A stretch of 43,570 bases of DNA, taken from Micromonospora acroterricola (lineage in GTDB: Bacteria; Actinomycetota; Actinomycetes; Mycobacteriales; Micromonosporaceae). Positions within the stretch are counted from its first letter, which is position 1. Each line of letters starts with the position of its first letter. Below, in pieces: positions 42,107 through 43,570 of the stretch. The translations under genes and the position numbers were made by a program. The notes under the pieces were generated by a model. It worked only from the letters and a program-made list of their open reading frames with translations, searched no databases and was not told the DNA's origin. Location of the stretch: assembly GCF_003172955.1 (NCBI RefSeq), contig NZ_QGKR01000209.1, positions 1 to 43,570 of the forward strand, written 5' to 3'.

Positions 42107-42143
42107 TGGTACCGAGGGTTCCTCCTGAACGGGAAGGAGCACC

Positions 42144-43310
42144 ATGCGAACGGGTGTCTGGTTGGTGGGAGCGCGGGGTTCCGTCGCGACCACCAGCATC
42201 GTCGGAGGGCTCGCGCTGCGGGCCGGCCTGGCCGGGCCCACCGGCTGCGTCACCGAGCTGCCGGAGCTGCGCGGTCCCGCTCTGCCGTCCTTCGCCGACC
42301 TGGTCTTCGGTGGGCACGACGTGGCCACCACCCCGCTGTGCAAGCGGGCCGAGGCGCTGGCCGACAGCGGTGTCATCCCCGGTCGGCTGGTCACCGCGCT
42401 CCCCGACGAGCTGGCCGCCGTCGAGCAGGAGCTGCGCCCCGCGCCGGTCGGGTCCACCCAGGCCGACCGGGCCGCCGCGGTGGTCCGCGACCTCACCGCC
42501 TTCCGGGATCGGCACGGGCTGGACCGGGTGGTGGTGGTCAACGTCTCCGCCACCGAACCGGCCCCCGCGCCGCACCCCGGGCACGCCGACCCGGACGCGC
42601 TGCGCGCCGCCCTCACCGGCCCGGACGAGGTGCTGCCGCCCAGCTCCCTGTACGGATACGCGGCGCTGCTGGCCGGCTGCCCGTACGTCGACTTCACCCC
42701 GTCCACCGGGCTGCGGCTGCCGGCGCTGGCCGCGCTGGCCGAGCAGCTCCGCCTGCCGTACGCCGGGCACGACGGCAAGACCGGGGAGACCCTGGTCAAG
42801 TCGGTGCTCGCGCCGATGTTCGCGATGCGGAACCTGGCCGTGCGCTCCTGGTCCGGGGTCAACCTGCTCGGCGGCGGCGACGGCGCCACTCTCGCCGACC
42901 CGGCCGCCAACGCCGCCAAGGTGCAGAGCAAGCAGCGCGTGCTCGGCGAGACGCTCGGCTACGTGCCCCAGGGCGGCACCCGCATCGAGTACGTCGAGGA
43001 GCTGGGCGACTTCAAGACCGCCTGGGATCTGATCACCTTCGCCGGCTTCCTCGGCACCGGGATGCGGATGGAGTTCACCTGGCACGGCTGCGACTCCGCG
43101 CTGGCCGCGCCGCTGGTGCTCGACCTGGCCCGGCTCACCGCCGCCGCGCACGCCGCCGGTCACGTCGGGCCGCTGGCCGAGCTGGGCTTCTTCTTCAAGG
43201 ACCCGCTCGGCACGCCGACACACTCGCTGGCCGAGCAGTGGGCCCGGCTGGCCGACTTCACCCGTGGGCTGCACGAGGGCGTGGACGGTTCCGATGACAA
43301 CGTTGGCTGA
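42144..43310 (+). CDS. Myo-inositol-1-phosphate-synthase-like protein
   Basis: This 388-aa protein of the inositol-3-phosphate synthase family begins RTGVWLVGARGSVATTSIVGGLAL, an NAD-binding turn. Later family words are VVVVNVSATEP near residues 131-141, VDFTPSTGLRLPAL near 183-196, the active-site-type segment AGHDGKTGETLVKSVLAPMFAMRNL near 208-232 with catalytic Lys candidates, and SWSGVNLLGGGDGATL near 236-251. The canonical enzyme converts glucose-6-phosphate to inositol-3-phosphate. It resembles the SCO3243-type group that travels with UbiA-like prenyltransferases more than the main actinobacterial Ino1, so the real product may differ. AAGGAG lies 6 bases before the ATG; the next gene overlaps its end by 17 bases. 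Confidence 0.85.
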   Translation: MRTGVWLVGARGSVATTSIVGGLALRAGLAGPTGCVTELPELRGPALPSFADLVFGGHDVATTPLCKRAEALADSGVIPGRLVTALPDELAAVEQELRPAPVGSTQADRAAAVVRDLTAFRDRHGLDRVVVVNVSATEPAPAPHPGHADPDALRAALTGPDEVLPPSSLYGYAALLAGCPYVDFTPSTGLRLPALAALAEQLRLPYAGHDGKTGETLVKSVLAPMFAMRNLAVRSWSGVNLLGGGDGATLADPAANAAKVQSKQRVLGETLGYVPQGGTRIEYVEELGDFKTAWDLITFAGFLGTGMRMEFTWHGCDSALAAPLVLDLARLTAAAHAAGHVGPLAELGFFFKDPLGTPTHSLAEQWARLADFTRGLHEGVDGSDDNVG

Positions 43311-43570
43311 CCTCGCTGAGCTGGTCCGGGCTCCGGCGGCGCTCTCGGTGCCCGGTGACGTGGTCGCCGGCGCCGCGGCGGCCGGCGCGCTGGGCCCGCG
43401 TACCCCCGGCCTGGCCGGCGCCTCGGTGCTGCTCTACTGGGCCGGCATGGCCGCCAACGACTGGGCCGACCGGCGGCTGGACGCCGTCGAGCGGCCCGAG
43501 CGTCCCATCCCCAGCGGCCGGGTCGCACCGGCCGCCGCGGTCGGTCTCGCGGCCAGGCCCACGCCGGCAG
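43294..43570 (+). CDS. UbiA-like prenyltransferase (SCO3242-like), cut by window end
   Basis: The first 92 residues are visible: MTTLADLAELVRAPAALSVP, then hydrophobic segments, and GLAGASVLLYWAGMAANDWADRRLDAVERPERPIPSGRVAP. NDWADRRLDAVERPERPIPSG matches the UbiA motif NDxxDxxxD (polyprenyl-diphosphate binding through magnesium) followed by RPIPSG, so a membrane prenyltransferase is likely. The ATG at 43294 overlaps the preceding gene by 17 bases, a sign of translational coupling. The pairing with an inositol-phosphate-synthase-like gene recalls SCO3242-SCO3243 of Streptomyces coelicolor and the ebo-type clusters (from memory). The C-terminus lies outside the window. Confidence 0.85.
   Translation, partial: MTTLADLAELVRAPAALSVPGDVVAGAAAAGALGPRTPGLAGASVLLYWAGMAANDWADRRLDAVERPERPIPSGRVAPAAAVGLAARPTPA

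Larger units (their letters stand above)
41519..42143. other. Long non-coding stretch between the importer operon and the inositol-phosphate-synthase-like gene
   Basis: About 625 bases without a believable gene. Open frames here are Arg/Pro/Thr-rich, lack ribosome sites and run through hairpins. It holds two hairpins (41532-41559 and 41643-41674, the latter GTGCCGC-CGGGCCG-TA-CGGCCCG-GTGCGGCAC with a 2-base bulge) and an AT-rich promoter region at its right end. It may be the remnant of a decayed gene. Confidence 0.6.

Overview
This window is chromosomal DNA from a high-GC actinobacterium, most likely a member of the Micromonosporaceae (Micromonospora or a close relative). The support is third-codon-position GC close to saturation, frequent GTG starts, and lineage-typical families such as DUF6328, DUF6703 and a SmtB/Zur pair attached to a znu operon. 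There is no tRNA, rRNA, CRISPR array, transposase or integrase in view. Most of the region is core chromosome; the accessory signals are local.

Layout. 1-700: a TPP-riboswitch-controlled YkoE-type vitamin transporter (-). 961-3368: an operon of an alpha/beta hydrolase, an AAC(3)-fold acetyltransferase and a SIS sugar-phosphate protein. 3518-6145: a DUF6328 membrane protein and a large acyl-CoA dehydrogenase. 6180-10430: two small membrane proteins (-), then a zinc-uptake operon read leftwards (znuA, znuC, znuB, ArsR, Fur/Zur) from a Zur-box-like palindrome. 10447-14308: DUF6703 (-), an ABM monooxygenase, a small membrane-anchored protein, glyS and dus. 14369-17193: a secreted C39-like peptidase and a GH20 hexosaminidase (-). 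17507-26721: ppdK, a VOC protein, dgt, a siderophore-interacting protein behind a DtxR/IdeR-type iron box, ltrA (-), dnaG and a small unknown gene. 26761-30074: a TAXI-type TRAP transporter (-). 30218-34831: a drug-type ABC-2 exporter, interrupted by a small membrane-protein gene, then a BrkB-family protein. 35115-41518: a ROK regulator, a ribose/inositol-type ABC importer (ATPase, permease, Tat lipoprotein) and a Gfo/Idh/MocA dehydrogenase. 42144-end: a myo-inositol-phosphate-synthase-like protein and the start of a UbiA-like prenyltransferase.

Most unusual signals. (1) dnaG is a mosaic: GC at third positions falls abruptly from about 97% to about 60% at codon 298, inside the TOPRIM domain, and stays low to the stop codon. 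This suggests that the 3' half was replaced by recombination or by an integrative element that uses dnaG as its target. (2) Two AT-rich operator-like dyads of about 38 bp, 16 kb apart, align without gaps. (3) Eight or so genes have a TAnnnT box exactly 6-7 bases before the start codon and no Shine-Dalgarno, i.e. likely leaderless mRNAs. (4) The ROK promoter carries stacked palindromes, and the junction into the sugar importer holds a duplicated start region encoding two tiny related peptides.

Working together: zinc, iron and thiamine supply are each marked by a recognisable cis-element (Zur box, iron box, TPP riboswitch). The ROK-importer-dehydrogenase block looks like one sugar or cyclitol uptake module. 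The adjacent inositol-phosphate-synthase-like gene starts a separate unit with its own AT-rich promoter region.
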